From assembly GCF_002797895.1 (NCBI RefSeq), contig NZ_PGES01000001.1, positions 186,001 through 250,000 of the forward strand: a stretch of 64,000 nucleotides of DNA, given 5' to 3'. Of the stretch, positions 18,432-27,454 are shown one piece after another. The stretch's first letter is position 1. Each line of letters starts with the position of its first letter. The position numbers and the translations under genes are program-made. The DNA comes from Janthinobacterium sp. 67. Lineage in GTDB: Bacteria > Pseudomonadota > Gammaproteobacteria > Burkholderiales > Burkholderiaceae_D. The notes beneath the pieces are model-generated. The model did not search any database and was not told where the DNA came from. It saw only the letters and a list, made by a program, of their open reading frames with translations.

Positions 18432-21050
18432 ATGGTATTCTATTCAGAACGACCAGCCCTGCAACTGAATCCAAATTCGGTAACGTGCTGCTATTGTCCA
18501 GACCTCTTACTTTCGCGACGCATGCAATCACCAGCAGAGAAAAACTCAGATAGCACCGGCAAGCCGCTAGATTACCTAGATGTGCTGCGGGAAGGAATGA
18601 TAGCGTTGAATGCTGCGGGACCTGACGGCTTCGAAGGGCTGGTCGCGGAAGTTTTGACACATGCCTGCGGCCGGTCATTTAGGCTCGCTGCGAGCGGTTC
18701 GCAGGGCGGGCGGGATGGTGACGACGGGACCGTGTATTTCGAGGCAAAACGATACGTCGGCGACTTGAAAAGGCCCGCTGTTTCCGACAAGCTGTTGGAA
18801 CTTGGTGTGCGGGGCGTTGAGCATATTGACCTCTTCGTGCTGGCAGTTACGTGTCCAGTGAGCGCACAGCACGCTGAATTCTACGCGAAGGCCTGTGATG
18901 ACATTGGCATCGAGCTGCTGTTGTTGGATTGGGAAGAATCTAGTTTACGCCAGCCAGCATTGGCAGTGCTCCTCTCCTTAGCCACTGAAGTCGCTCGACG
19001 TTTTTTTGCAGAAAATCTTCCTGACAAAGCAGAGAGGATAGCGGGGGCGCTTTCTGAAATGGAATCCAGGGTCGACAGCCGATTGCCGGCTGAGATGTTG
19101 TCGAGGCTAACCAGCCCGCTCGCATCTTTCAGCTATGCACGTGCGAGCAGTGAGAAATGGTTCAAGAAAATTTTCGCCAGCGTTCGGGTTGCTCGAGGAA
19201 TCCTCCATCAACCGGTTGCGCCTTTCGACAGCAACGCCGGCAACTACCGAGCGCGCCCTGCGTTGGCGAATGAGCTTGCGGTAGCGCTTACCTCGCCACC
19301 AGACGAAGGATTCTGGATGCTGCAAGGCTGCGAAGGGGCAGGGAAGACTTGGCTACTAGCTTCGACTTGGAATGAACTGGCGCACTCACCGATTCTAGTC
19401 TTCATTCTTCCCGATGAGTGTAGAGACCCTGCGCGTCTGTATGACTTGGAAGGATTCGTCGCAAATAAGCTTGCGATGCAGTCGGAGCAGACCATACATG
19501 GCGATGCTCTAAAGCGCTGGCGCCGACGACTGAAAACATGGGAGACATCGCCGCAGGCTGAACGCGCCCGGTTGGTCGTTTACCTGGACGGTATTAATCA
19601 ATCTCCGGATGTAAATTGGCGACAGTGGATTGAGTCGCTCTCGGCCTACGTTCAGTCGATTGGTGGAAGGCTCATTGTCTCAGCTCGGCCGGAGGTTGCG
19701 CAGCGCGTAGCTGATACGGTGGCCTCACCGTGTCGACAGCTAAACGTCCCGGAGTGGACTGAGCAAGAGCTGTCTGAAATTTTGAAGTCGCTTGAAATTG
19801 AGCGAAACCAAATGCCGCCACAGGTGTTTGTTGCGCTCAGAAATCCACGTCTGTTGGGCATTGCGCTCGAGGTGTTAGACAAACGCGAAATAAATGGACT
19901 AGAAGAATTGCATCCTGAGCGACTGCTGTTCGAATACATGAACAAAGCATGTCGAGACAGCGCCGTGCAGCTCGAGCCGAGAAAATTCGCGCAGACTTTG
20001 CAGGGACTTGCGGCCGAATTTATGCGCCGCGTCAACGCAAAACAAACCAATGACCTGGATGTGTATTCCACCGATTTCGTTGCGGGTCTAAGTGCAGCTG
20101 CTGACAGCCAATTTTTCCAGCCGGTCCCGTGGGAGAGTAATCACTACGCCATCCATCGGAACGGACTGTCACTCGCGCTAGGGCTTTGGATTGTTTCCGA
20201 GCTGGACAAGGAGGTACGCAATGGTCGTGACCCAGCTGAACACCTTGAACGTTTGATTGAGCCGATTGAGGCGCTCGATTTTACTGCCGATGCAATGCTC
20301 GCGGCCGTGATGGTCGCGTTTTTGGATGCCGGCAAAGACTCTAAGGTTGGTGCTGTTCTGTTCTGCAGATATTGCAATTTGCAGAACAGACCGTCGAATG
20401 AAGAAGTCGCTCTTCTTGGCTTGGCGCGTCGCCGAACTGGCCTGGTCCTCGATGCAGCTCAATTCGCGATTGAGAAAGGGCATTCCCCGGATAATGGTCT
20501 CATAGGTGCCACCCTCAGTGCGATTCGTGATGACAGCCAAGCTTGGGCCACGATGCATGAGCGCATAGCGACGTGGCTTACCTTACGTTCCGATGCTGTC
20601 GATAATATTGGGGGTATTGACCAGGCGGAGAAAAAGGTCCAAGTTCAGAATCGCCAGAAGGAATATGAGGAACGACTGCGAAACCTGTCGCAAGCGGAGA
20701 GGACGATTCTGGACGAAGTGAACGGCGTGTGCATCAGCCGTGACGTTAAACCCTACCATTCGCTGGCGTTCTTGTTAATGCGTGGCCAATCACTAGCCCC
20801 GTTCGCTCAACAGATGGTGGTCTGGTCCTTGGGGACCTCTCTGTTATCGAGTTTTTACAGCTTGCATGACGAATTCCTGCAACTGGTCCAGTACAACACT
20901 GAAGACTGGGAAAAAACTCGCGGCGCTATTTTGCGTGAGAGCTCAAGGCTGCGCGAACCAGAAGTGTCCGAGAAAGGAAAGTGGGCATTGTGGCGTCTGT
21001 TGACATCGACCGGAGCATTACTCGACAGCGCGGAGGCAAAAGCGCTCTAG
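18432..21050 (+). CDS. Avs-like STAND NTPase with N-terminal nuclease, first part (ends at amber codon)
   Basis: These 872 codons end at TAG 21048-21050. Residues about 66-125 look like a PD-(D/E)xK nuclease: GFEGLVAEVL, SGSQGGRDGDDG (Asp about 95) and VYFEAKRY (Glu104-x-Lys106). A STAND-type P-loop ATPase follows: Walker A GCEGAGKT (299-306), Walker B LVVYLDG (381-387) and IVSARP (415-420). The rest is helical, repeat-like and without signatures. Nuclease-STAND-helical sensor is the plan of Avs anti-phage proteins; family identity is inferred. Alternative starts at 18522 or 18597 are possible because no good ribosome binding site marks 18432. The frame continues unbroken after the TAG into 21093-23090. 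The promoter region is occupied by an IS3 remnant. Confidence 0.7.
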   Translation: MVFYSERPALQLNPNSVTCCYCPDLLLSRRMQSPAEKNSDSTGKPLDYLDVLREGMIALNAAGPDGFEGLVAEVLTHACGRSFRLAASGSQGGRDGDDGTVYFEAKRYVGDLKRPAVSDKLLELGVRGVEHIDLFVLAVTCPVSAQHAEFYAKACDDIGIELLLLDWEESSLRQPALAVLLSLATEVARRFFAENLPDKAERIAGALSEMESRVDSRLPAEMLSRLTSPLASFSYARASSEKWFKKIFASVRVARGILHQPVAPFDSNAGNYRARPALANELAVALTSPPDEGFWMLQGCEGAGKTWLLASTWNELAHSPILVFILPDECRDPARLYDLEGFVANKLAMQSEQTIHGDALKRWRRRLKTWETSPQAERARLVVYLDGINQSPDVNWRQWIESLSAYVQSIGGRLIVSARPEVAQRVADTVASPCRQLNVPEWTEQELSEILKSLEIERNQMPPQVFVALRNPRLLGIALEVLDKREINGLEELHPERLLFEYMNKACRDSAVQLEPRKFAQTLQGLAAEFMRRVNAKQTNDLDVYSTDFVAGLSAAADSQFFQPVPWESNHYAIHRNGLSLALGLWIVSELDKEVRNGRDPAEHLERLIEPIEALDFTADAMLAAVMVAFLDAGKDSKVGAVLFCRYCNLQNRPSNEEVALLGLARRRTGLVLDAAQFAIEKGHSPDNGLIGATLSAIRDDSQAWATMHERIATWLTLRSDAVDNIGGIDQAEKKVQVQNRQKEYEERLRNLSQAERTILDEVNGVCISRDVKPYHSLAFLLMRGQSLAPFAQQMVVWSLGTSLLSSFYSLHDEFLQLVQYNTEDWEKTRGAILRESSRLREPEVSEKGKWALWRLLTSTGALLDSAEAKAL

Positions 21051-21092
21051 GAAGAACTGACGCAATCCGACGGCCCGAGGGAGTCATGGTCG

Positions 21093-23090
21093 TTGAGAGA
21101 AAAAATGTGTGCGGTCGACCCGTGCGACCCTACGACTATTATTCCCGCAAATTTGGCGGAAACCGCGGCCAAGTTTGCAGACACCAAACCCGATGATTTA
21201 TACATGCTCATGGGACAAACGGCGGAACAGCATTTCTTCGAAAATGCTGCAACAGGCATCTGCCGATTCATGCCTGAATTGGCGTCCAAAAAATATAGGG
21301 AACTGATATCTGACGTGTTGAGGCGAGATAAACTGCCGCTGCGCCAAGGCATTCAACCACTGTTAGGTGCCAGTGCGTTGATAGAGCCTTCGCTCGTCCC
21401 GGCGCTGACCAACATCGCAATCGAGTGTAGTGGGAATGAAGCCGCGCGCGGACTCAACAAGCAGGACGCACCTTTCGTGCAGCACTACGCGACCGAGGCA
21501 GTATTGCCACATCTCGATGGCAATGAGCAATTCGCGCTCTTTCAAAAGTGCGCCAACACTGGCATCGCTCGCCGCTCGGTGGAAATGTTGAAAGCTGCTG
21601 AAGATGGCGTTATCGAAAGAGAGTGGAGGCGCATAGAGAGTGGAGGCGACACGACAAAGTTGTGCAACGCCTTGCTCTTCGTTGCTTACTCGAACACTTC
21701 GCTACCTAGCGCCTTTAGGGAGTCGTTGCCGCAGTTGGTGTGCCATTCGGATTGGCTAATTCGTGCTCACGCACTTGCAGCGGTCGCTCGAACAGAGGAC
21801 TCTGGCCTCGTTCAAATAGTCGTTGATTCGGATTGGAGTGCGTCCGCTCTGCACAGCCGCCGTGAGGCATTAGAGGAGCACGCCGGCTCACGCGTATTAG
21901 CCGCGGCATGTCGCATGCGTATGATTGAGCCAAATGCTGCGCTCCAAAGAATGGCTTTGTCTTCGTACGGTCTCATAGCTCGTTGCGGCGCCGAAGGCGT
22001 CGCTGCTGTGGCCGCTGCAGTGGCAGGCGCATTACAACGTGTTCTCAATCTGAACTACGCCCCCAACTTGGTGGCCATCGAAGAGAGGGAAGTTAGAGAC
22101 TCCGACTTGCTGCCCCCAGTGCTTTCGTCCCGTATTCCAGATGAACGTTTACGAAATTCATTTGAACCGATGACAGACGAAGAGAGTGAGAAGGCTTGGG
22201 ATGCTTGGCAGGATGCCGCATGGACCAGTTATTTTGCTTTTGACTCCAAGCTTTCTGACGCTGACGCCAGATTGGCATTGGACCATCTCAGTCAGGACTG
22301 TGTGGAGGCTATCGTCCTCGCGGACCCCGTTGCTGCTGAGACGTGGCTTGAATGGATAAGGGCTGCGGGGCCTACTCAGCAGCGTTTGATTGCTCACTTT
22401 TGGCAGCAACTGGTAATGGGTTTTACCCATGTCCGGAAAGATGCGAAGCCGTTGCTGGCATTGGCGCACCATAAGCCCCTGACGAAGGTCGTCCGTAGCT
22501 ACCACGGCATTTCAGTCTTTACCTGGTTACTCTGGCGCAGCGCAGATTTGCTCGACGTATCTCAAATCTGTTTCGATAGACTGAACCTCGCGCAGAGCGA
22601 CACTGAAATCGCATATGAGGTTTACGCGGCGGAGAGTGCCGAGCAAGGGAGAGCACTTGACGATTATATTGCTCAGCAATTAGCGATTGGAGAGCCAGTC
22701 AATCTTTGCCGCGCTCTCACGGTTGCAGGCTTCCGCGACGAATGCCCGCAGTCCCTTAGGTTGTTGGGGCAGTACGCAGGCGCGACTGGCATGGTTGGAG
22801 AGGCAAGAGAGGCCGCCTGGCAGGCTTATCAGCGAAATAGATGGACACGCCACTGGTTCGAATTAATGTTGCGTGCGCCGTTTAAAGAAGACTTCTGGAG
22901 GCATTCGCGCCTGTTCTTGAAGATAGCCGATGCTCGTTATCAGATGTGGCCATTGAGCTCTGTTGCCGCGAATTCTTTCGGACGATTCTTCGTGACGCTG
23001 CATGCGGAATTGAATGACCGTCTCGAGAAATGGAGTCGCTTGCGTCGAGACAAACTGTATGGACAAAAACGTCCTTGGTGGCTGCACTAG
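21093..23090 (+). CDS. Second part of the STAND NTPase (C-terminal sensor), separated by in-frame TAG
   Basis: These 665 codons from ATG 21093 are in the same reading frame as the preceding gene. The 14 codons between the TAG and this ATG are also open and read EELTQSDGPRESWSL, so both parts were once one protein of about 1552 residues. This half is helical and repeat-like (AADARLALDHL, WLIRAHALAAVART), ends WSRLRRDKLYGQKRPWWLH and has no enzymatic motif, as expected for the target-sensing part of a STAND protein. No good ribosome binding site precedes 21093, so separate translation is doubtful. It is either a disabled gene, an assembly error or a readthrough product. Confidence 0.6.
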   Translation: MREKMCAVDPCDPTTIIPANLAETAAKFADTKPDDLYMLMGQTAEQHFFENAATGICRFMPELASKKYRELISDVLRRDKLPLRQGIQPLLGASALIEPSLVPALTNIAIECSGNEAARGLNKQDAPFVQHYATEAVLPHLDGNEQFALFQKCANTGIARRSVEMLKAAEDGVIEREWRRIESGGDTTKLCNALLFVAYSNTSLPSAFRESLPQLVCHSDWLIRAHALAAVARTEDSGLVQIVVDSDWSASALHSRREALEEHAGSRVLAAACRMRMIEPNAALQRMALSSYGLIARCGAEGVAAVAAAVAGALQRVLNLNYAPNLVAIEEREVRDSDLLPPVLSSRIPDERLRNSFEPMTDEESEKAWDAWQDAAWTSYFAFDSKLSDADARLALDHLSQDCVEAIVLADPVAAETWLEWIRAAGPTQQRLIAHFWQQLVMGFTHVRKDAKPLLALAHHKPLTKVVRSYHGISVFTWLLWRSADLLDVSQICFDRLNLAQSDTEIAYEVYAAESAEQGRALDDYIAQQLAIGEPVNLCRALTVAGFRDECPQSLRLLGQYAGATGMVGEAREAAWQAYQRNRWTRHWFELMLRAPFKEDFWRHSRLFLKIADARYQMWPLSSVAANSFGRFFVTLHAELNDRLEKWSRLRRDKLYGQKRPWWLH

Positions 23091-23520
23091 CTTTGTTCTT
23101 GAACAAAAATGGCCTGCCTTACCCGCGATGGCGCACTAGACTGCACAGTCGCCCAAGATGGCGCTGAATGCATTGCATCGATACCCAGTTAGCCGGCATT
23201 ACTTCGTTATTTGTAGTCGAACTGGCTGACGCTGGCTTATATTTTCCTAAGTTTGGTAGACTCCAATTTAGGACGCCAGGCAGTATATCGTCGACTAAAT
23301 CGAAATGTGCTACATCCCGTTTGCCGTCACGGTTCTGATGACTGGCTCTCGCTAGCAGAGCGTTAACGAAGCAATTTTGAACGGTTCGCGGTTGTCTGGC
23401 AGACTCCTGGCGATTCACTTTGCCATTGACTAACAACCTTTCCACCCCAGTCGTTCTAGGGGGGTAGGCAGGGGGGTAGCGCCGAAGTATGCGCCGTTTT
23501 TCATAGGGATGTTCTACGGA
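23091..23520. other. Right island end, no clear gene
   Basis: A short-loop hairpin TTTGTTC-TT-GAACAAA (23092-23107) follows the STAND stop directly. A 140-codon minus-strand frame (23119-23541) crosses the attachment site and has no family signature; it is taken as chance. The G-rich repeat GGGGTAGGCAGGGGGGTAGC (23461-23480) mirrors the one at 5281-5299. Confidence 0.45.
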
Positions 23521-23535
23521 CACCGTCTCCGCCAG
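23521..23535 (+). other. attR core: duplicated tRNA-Ser 3' end
   Basis: CACCGTCTCCGCCAG is identical to 5151-5165 at the end of tRNA-Ser and in the same orientation. It marks the right junction of the island. Confidence 0.85.
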
Positions 23536-23543
23536 AATCAAAT

Positions 23544-23573
23544 AAAAAAGCCTCCCTGCGGGAGGCTTTTTTA
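23544..23573 (+). terminator. Rho-independent terminator right of attR
   Basis: The stem AAGCCTCC-CTGC-GGGAGGCTT is flanked by A-rich and T-rich runs. Just after attR, it is probably the ancestral terminator of tRNA-Ser displaced by the island. Confidence 0.88.
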
Positions 23574-23773
23574 TTTGTCTGGACGGAACGGTGGGATGCG
23601 AAGACGGAGCGCCCTAAGGGGCGCGAGGCTATCCGAATCGCCATTCTGCCGCGCTCCGCGTGGCCCCGCTGGCCACGCAGCGGCCAGCGCCGTCCCCTCA
23701 TCTCATGCAGTAGCGGCCAGCACATACGCCGGTCCCTGGTCGGGCGCGTGTCGTTCATTTATATGGACGCAAT

Positions 23774-24379
23774 ATGAATACCTATTATCGCGCTGCGATC
23801 GCCGCCTTGTGCGCCAGCCTGTCGCCCGCCATGGCGGCATCCACCCCGGCCGCCTCACCGTTCCTCGACGTGCTCGTCCATCAGTACGCCAGTTGCGTCA
23901 AGCCTGCCTATCATCAGGCCGACCTGCTGCTGCAGGACGGGACGGGGCGCTACCGGATCGACGTCAAGGGCGAGGCCTACACGGTCGAACTGCAGGAGCG
24001 CATGGGCTTTTCGCTGCAGGCGGGCATAGGCGGTCCCGTGGCGGCCGTCGTCAAGCTGGACCGGCCGCCCATGGGGCAGTTCGGGGAGCAGGCCCGCTGG
24101 CGCGAACGCTGGCTGCGCGACGTGGCCGAGCGCAGCGGCGTGGCGCTCGATGAGCGTGTGCTTGCGGACGGCGCGCGCGTGCTGACCGTGAACAAGGGCG
24201 AGATCAAGGGTAACTATGTGGGGCAGTCCCTGCTGATCGATCCTGCACGGCAGTTGTTCATTGATATGGCGTGGCCGAACACGCTGGACATCTATCGTGG
24301 CCCCGACGGCCTGCGGCATGTGCGGCAGGTGCAGGACGACGTCTGGCGGCGCCTGCTGTCTTGCCCGCCGGCTGCCTGA
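23774..24379 (+). CDS. Secreted protein of unknown function
   Basis: This 201-aa protein starts with a signal peptide (MNTYYRAAIAALCASLSPAMA, cleavage after AMA). The mature part has no domain I recognise; it contains a single Cys near its start (YASCVKPAYHQAD) and one near its end, which could form a disulfide in the periplasm. It is the first gene after the island and is read in the same direction as the DUF2325 gene. An upstream gap of about 200 nt must hold its promoter. Confidence 0.75.
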   Translation: MNTYYRAAIAALCASLSPAMAASTPAASPFLDVLVHQYASCVKPAYHQADLLLQDGTGRYRIDVKGEAYTVELQERMGFSLQAGIGGPVAAVVKLDRPPMGQFGEQARWRERWLRDVAERSGVALDERVLADGARVLTVNKGEIKGNYVGQSLLIDPARQLFIDMAWPNTLDIYRGPDGLRHVRQVQDDVWRRLLSCPPAA

Positions 24380-24425
24380 TGCTGGCGGCCACCGCATACC
24401 CCTACAGCGCACGCGCGCATACACA

Positions 24426-24445
24426 AATAACAATGATTCTCATTT
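24426..24445. promoter_or_regulatory. Candidate Fur box
   Basis: The core AATGATTCTCATT (24432-24444) is the exact reverse complement of AATGAGAATCATT, a common Fur-site core, embedded in an AT-rich stretch. It lies about 60 nt upstream of the DUF2325 start at 24503. This suggests repression by Fe-Fur. Confidence 0.6.
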
Positions 24446-24502
24446 ATAATGCGGATCCATGGGGTAGCATGGGCTGGCGCCATGGCGGTGAAGGAGGGCA
24501 TG

Positions 24503-25180
24503 ATGGGCAGTGTGTATGGCAACGAGGACGCGATCGCGCACGAGCATCGCGTGCTGATCGGGGAATATGGCCGCGCGCAGGCGCGCTGCAGTGCGCAACT
24601 GGCTGCGCAGGCGGCCCGCATCGCGCAGCTGGAGTCGGAACTGATGCGCGCGCGGGCGCAGGTCGTGATCCGCGATACCAGGCTGGCGCTGGCGCGCGAC
24701 GAACTGGCCGAGCTGGCGGCCAGCGTGCCCGGCTTGCCGACGCGCGCCCGGCTGGCGCGCAAGGTCGAGTGGCTCGGCGAGCGCGTGCAGGACCTGATGC
24801 GCGAATTGCTGCGCCTGCAGTGGCTGCCCGCGCCCGCCTTGCAGGCCGATGTGCGCGAAAAAGCCGTGCTGTATGTGGGCAGCTGTCTGGAGCAGAATGC
24901 GGGCCAGCAGGCCGCCGGCGCCAACGTGGCGCAGCTGGCCATCGAACAGGCCGGCGGGCGCTTCCTGCACCACGCGGGCGGCGACGATGGCGCCGACGAC
25001 GCGGCGGCGCTGGAAGCGGGCCTGGTGGCGGCCGACCTGGTGATTTGCCAGACGGGCTGCGTCAGCCACGACGCCTACTGGCGCGTGCACGACCACTGCA
25101 AGCGCACGGGCAAGCGGTGCGTGCTGGTGGACCAGCCGCAAGCCATGCATTTCGTGCGCAAGGAGGCGCTGCTCACCTGA
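24503..25180 (+). CDS. DUF2325 domain-containing protein
   Basis: This 225-aa protein has an N-terminal coiled coil (about residues 20-110, QLESELMRARAQVVIRDTRL and neighbours) and a C-terminal DUF2325 domain beginning AVLYVGS and containing GGRFLHHAGG, ADLVICQTGCVSHDAY and KRCVLVDQ. The biochemical role of DUF2325 is unknown. The start at 24503 is chosen because GGAGG (24493-24497) sits 5 nt upstream; longer in-frame starts exist. A Fur-like box upstream suggests an iron-linked role. Confidence 0.85.
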   Translation: MGSVYGNEDAIAHEHRVLIGEYGRAQARCSAQLAAQAARIAQLESELMRARAQVVIRDTRLALARDELAELAASVPGLPTRARLARKVEWLGERVQDLMRELLRLQWLPAPALQADVREKAVLYVGSCLEQNAGQQAAGANVAQLAIEQAGGRFLHHAGGDDGADDAAALEAGLVAADLVICQTGCVSHDAYWRVHDHCKRTGKRCVLVDQPQAMHFVRKEALLT

Positions 25181-25187
25181 ACTCTTT

Positions 25188-26948
25188 TTATCGCTGGCGC
25201 TGCAGCGGCCAGAGGCGCCGCACGGTCTGCCGTTGCAGCTCTTCGCCATCCAGGTTCAGCGCGGGCTTGACCAGGTCGCTGCGGCTGACGACGCCGATCA
25301 GGCGCAAGGTTTTGGCGTCGCTGACGACGGGCAGGCGTTCGAGTTCGTGCACGGCCAGGCGGGTCGCCAGGGCGCGGCACGTTTCATCGGCCAGGGCGAC
25401 GACCGGCATGTTCACGCCGAACAGCTCGCCGGCCGTCAGGTCGCCGTTGCCGGGCAGGTGCCGCAGCAGGGTGGAACGGTCCAGCATGCCAACGAGCGCG
25501 CCGTCGCGCGTGACCGGAAAGGCGCGATGGCGCTGGGTTTCGCCGAAATGGCTGGCCAGCACGTCGGCAAGGCGCGCGCCGGCGTCGATGCCGAGCGGCG
25601 CTGGCGTCATCACTTCGGCCACGCTATGGCGTTCCATGGGATCGATGCCGTACTCGCGGTAGATATGGTAGCCGCGGCGGGCGATTTTTTCCGTCAGGAT
25701 GGAGCGGTGCATGGTGGTCACGGTGAAGGCATAGGCGACTGCCGACGCGGCCATCACAGGCAGCAGCGCATTGACGTCGTGCGTGAGTTCAAACGCGAAG
25801 GCCACGGCCATGATGGGCGCGCGCATCATGCCGCCCAGGGTGGCTGCCATGAAGACGAGCGGCCAGATGGCAGGCTCGCTGCCGGGCAGGTAGGGGCCCA
25901 GCAGGGCACCCAGGCCGGCGCCCAGCATCAGCAGCGGCGCCAGCACGCCGCCCGAGGTGCCCGAACCGAGCGCCAGCAGCCAGATCACGGCCTTGACGGC
26001 CAGCAGCGCGAGCAGTGCACCGGCCGCGATATGGTTGTGCAGCAGGTCGGCGATCACGTCGTAGCCCACGCCCAGCGCGCGCGGCTGGAAATAGCCGCCG
26101 ATGCCCACCGCCAGGCCGCCGATGGCCGGCCACCACATCCAGTGGCACGGCAACCGGTGAAACAGGTCTTCCACGCGGTACAGCGACGTCGACAACAGCC
26201 AGGCCAGCGCGCCGCACAGCAAGCCGGCGATCAGGCAGGACAGCAATGCCGATGGCGGCAGCGCCGCGCTCTGCAGCGGGAACAGCGGGCCGCTGTCGAT
26301 CAGCGCCGGGCGCAGGAAGCCGGCGATGACGCAGGCAATCGCCACCGGCGCCAGGCTGCGCGGCCGCAATTCAAACAGCAGCAGTTCCACGGCCAGCAGC
26401 AGCGCCGCCACGGGCGTGCCGAACACCGCCGTCATGCCCGCCACGGCGCCTGCCACGAGCAGCGTCTTGCGCTCGGCCGCGCTCAGGTGAAAGTGCTGCG
26501 CCAGCAGCGAGCCGACGGCGCCGCCCGTCATGATGATCGGCCCTTCGGCGCCGAACGGTCCGCCGCTGCCGATGGCGATGGCCGACGCCAGCGGCTTGAG
26601 CACGGCCACCTTGGGCGACATCAGGCTTTTCTTGAACAGGATCGCCTCGATGGCTTCGGGAATGCCGTGCCCGCGTATCTGCTCCGTGCCATAGCGGGCG
26701 ATCAGTCCGATGACGAGGCCACCGAGCACGGGCACGACGATGACCCAGATGCCCAGCGCGTGGCCGGCCGGCGACGTGAAGCCGGTCGAGAATTTTTGGA
26801 AGAAAAACAGGTTGCTGAAGAAGTGGATCGCGCGCAGCAGCACCCAGGCCGTCACGGTGCTCAGTGCGCCGACCACGACGGCGAGACCGGAGATGAGGAT
26901 CAGCCGCGCCTGGCCATCGAAGTCGCGCCGCGTATCGTATTTATGCAT
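25188..26948 (-). CDS. ClC-family chloride channel/transporter with CBS domains
   Basis: This 586-aa inner-membrane protein has the ClC selectivity-filter motifs: GSGGPFGAEGPI, a GxFxP-equivalent GTSGGVLAPLLMLGAGLG and helices to about residue 430. Two C-terminal CBS domains follow (EVMTPAPLGIDAGARLADVL; and AVHELERLPVVSDAKTLRLIGVVSRSDLV). The true start is ATG at 26948, overlapping the marR stop by 8 nt; codons further up belong to marR. It probably moves Cl- or exchanges Cl-/H+. The overlap implies co-expression with the MarR regulator. Confidence 0.92.
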   Translation of the reverse strand: MHKYDTRRDFDGQARLILISGLAVVVGALSTVTAWVLLRAIHFFSNLFFFQKFSTGFTSPAGHALGIWVIVVPVLGGLVIGLIARYGTEQIRGHGIPEAIEAILFKKSLMSPKVAVLKPLASAIAIGSGGPFGAEGPIIMTGGAVGSLLAQHFHLSAAERKTLLVAGAVAGMTAVFGTPVAALLLAVELLLFELRPRSLAPVAIACVIAGFLRPALIDSGPLFPLQSAALPPSALLSCLIAGLLCGALAWLLSTSLYRVEDLFHRLPCHWMWWPAIGGLAVGIGGYFQPRALGVGYDVIADLLHNHIAAGALLALLAVKAVIWLLALGSGTSGGVLAPLLMLGAGLGALLGPYLPGSEPAIWPLVFMAATLGGMMRAPIMAVAFAFELTHDVNALLPVMAASAVAYAFTVTTMHRSILTEKIARRGYHIYREYGIDPMERHSVAEVMTPAPLGIDAGARLADVLASHFGETQRHRAFPVTRDGALVGMLDRSTLLRHLPGNGDLTAGELFGVNMPVVALADETCRALATRLAVHELERLPVVSDAKTLRLIGVVSRSDLVKPALNLDGEELQRQTVRRLWPLQRQR

Positions 26949-27369
26949 GGCCGTCACCCGCCAGTTTCGGGATGGTGAACACGCCTTCGAGGGACAGCAA
27001 TTCCGTGCGGTGCAATTGCGCCAGCTTGGCCAGCATGGCTTCGCCGTCGGCCAGCAGGTGGATTTCGACACGGCGCCGGTCGGCGCTGCTGTGGCGGCGC
27101 TCTACCAGACCCGATGCCTCGCAGCGCGTGACCAGCGCCACGACGCCGTGCGGTTTGGCCTGCAGCCGTTCGGCCAGTTCGCCCACCGTGGCCCAGTCGC
27201 GGCCCGGGTACCCCTTGATATGCAACAGCAGCAGGTATTGCAGCGGCGTGATGCCGTGCGCCTGGATCACGTCATCGGAGAAGCGCTCGAAGCGCCGCAT
27301 CTGATAGCGAAATTCCGACAGGGTCGTGAAGTCATGCTTGCCGAGTGTGGCGGGAGGTGCAGGGGGCAT
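26941..27369 (-). CDS. MarR-family transcriptional regulator
   Basis: This 142-aa winged-helix regulator contains ITPLQYLLLLHIKGYPGRDW, the recognition region TVGELAERLQAKPHGVVALV and the wing with RRHSSADRRRVEIHLLADGE. It is the first gene of an operon with the ClC gene, whose start it overlaps. A dyad ATCAC-AAC-GTGAT lies 35 nt upstream of the start and is the likely autoregulatory operator. Confidence 0.92.
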   Translation of the reverse strand: MPPAPPATLGKHDFTTLSEFRYQMRRFERFSDDVIQAHGITPLQYLLLLHIKGYPGRDWATVGELAERLQAKPHGVVALVTRCEASGLVERRHSSADRRRVEIHLLADGEAMLAKLAQLHRTELLSLEGVFTIPKLAGDGHA

Positions 27370-27403
27370 CGCGGCGGCCTAGTGAGGGAAAGGCGCCAAA
27401 TAT

Positions 27404-27416
27404 ATCACAACGTGAT
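27404..27416. promoter_or_regulatory. Dyad upstream of marR, candidate operator
   Basis: ATCAC-AAC-GTGAT, within TATATCACAACGTGATGTA, is a compact palindrome of the size MarR dimers bind. It sits in the promoter region of the marR-clc operon. Confidence 0.5.
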
Positions 27417-27454
27417 GTAAATAGCCGGAAAGCCTTTCCCTGTCGATGTTCCGC

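Noticed and set aside
21040..21095. Frameshift as cause of the split STAND gene
   Set aside because: Both parts and the 14 codons between them are in the same frame; only the TAG interrupts.
23119..23541. 140-codon minus-strand frame at the right island end
   Set aside because: It crosses the att site and terminator region and matches no family; probably chance.
25233..26978. 581-codon plus-strand open frame opposite the ClC gene
   Set aside because: Gln/Gly/His/Arg-rich translation without any domain, antisense to clear ClC motifs.
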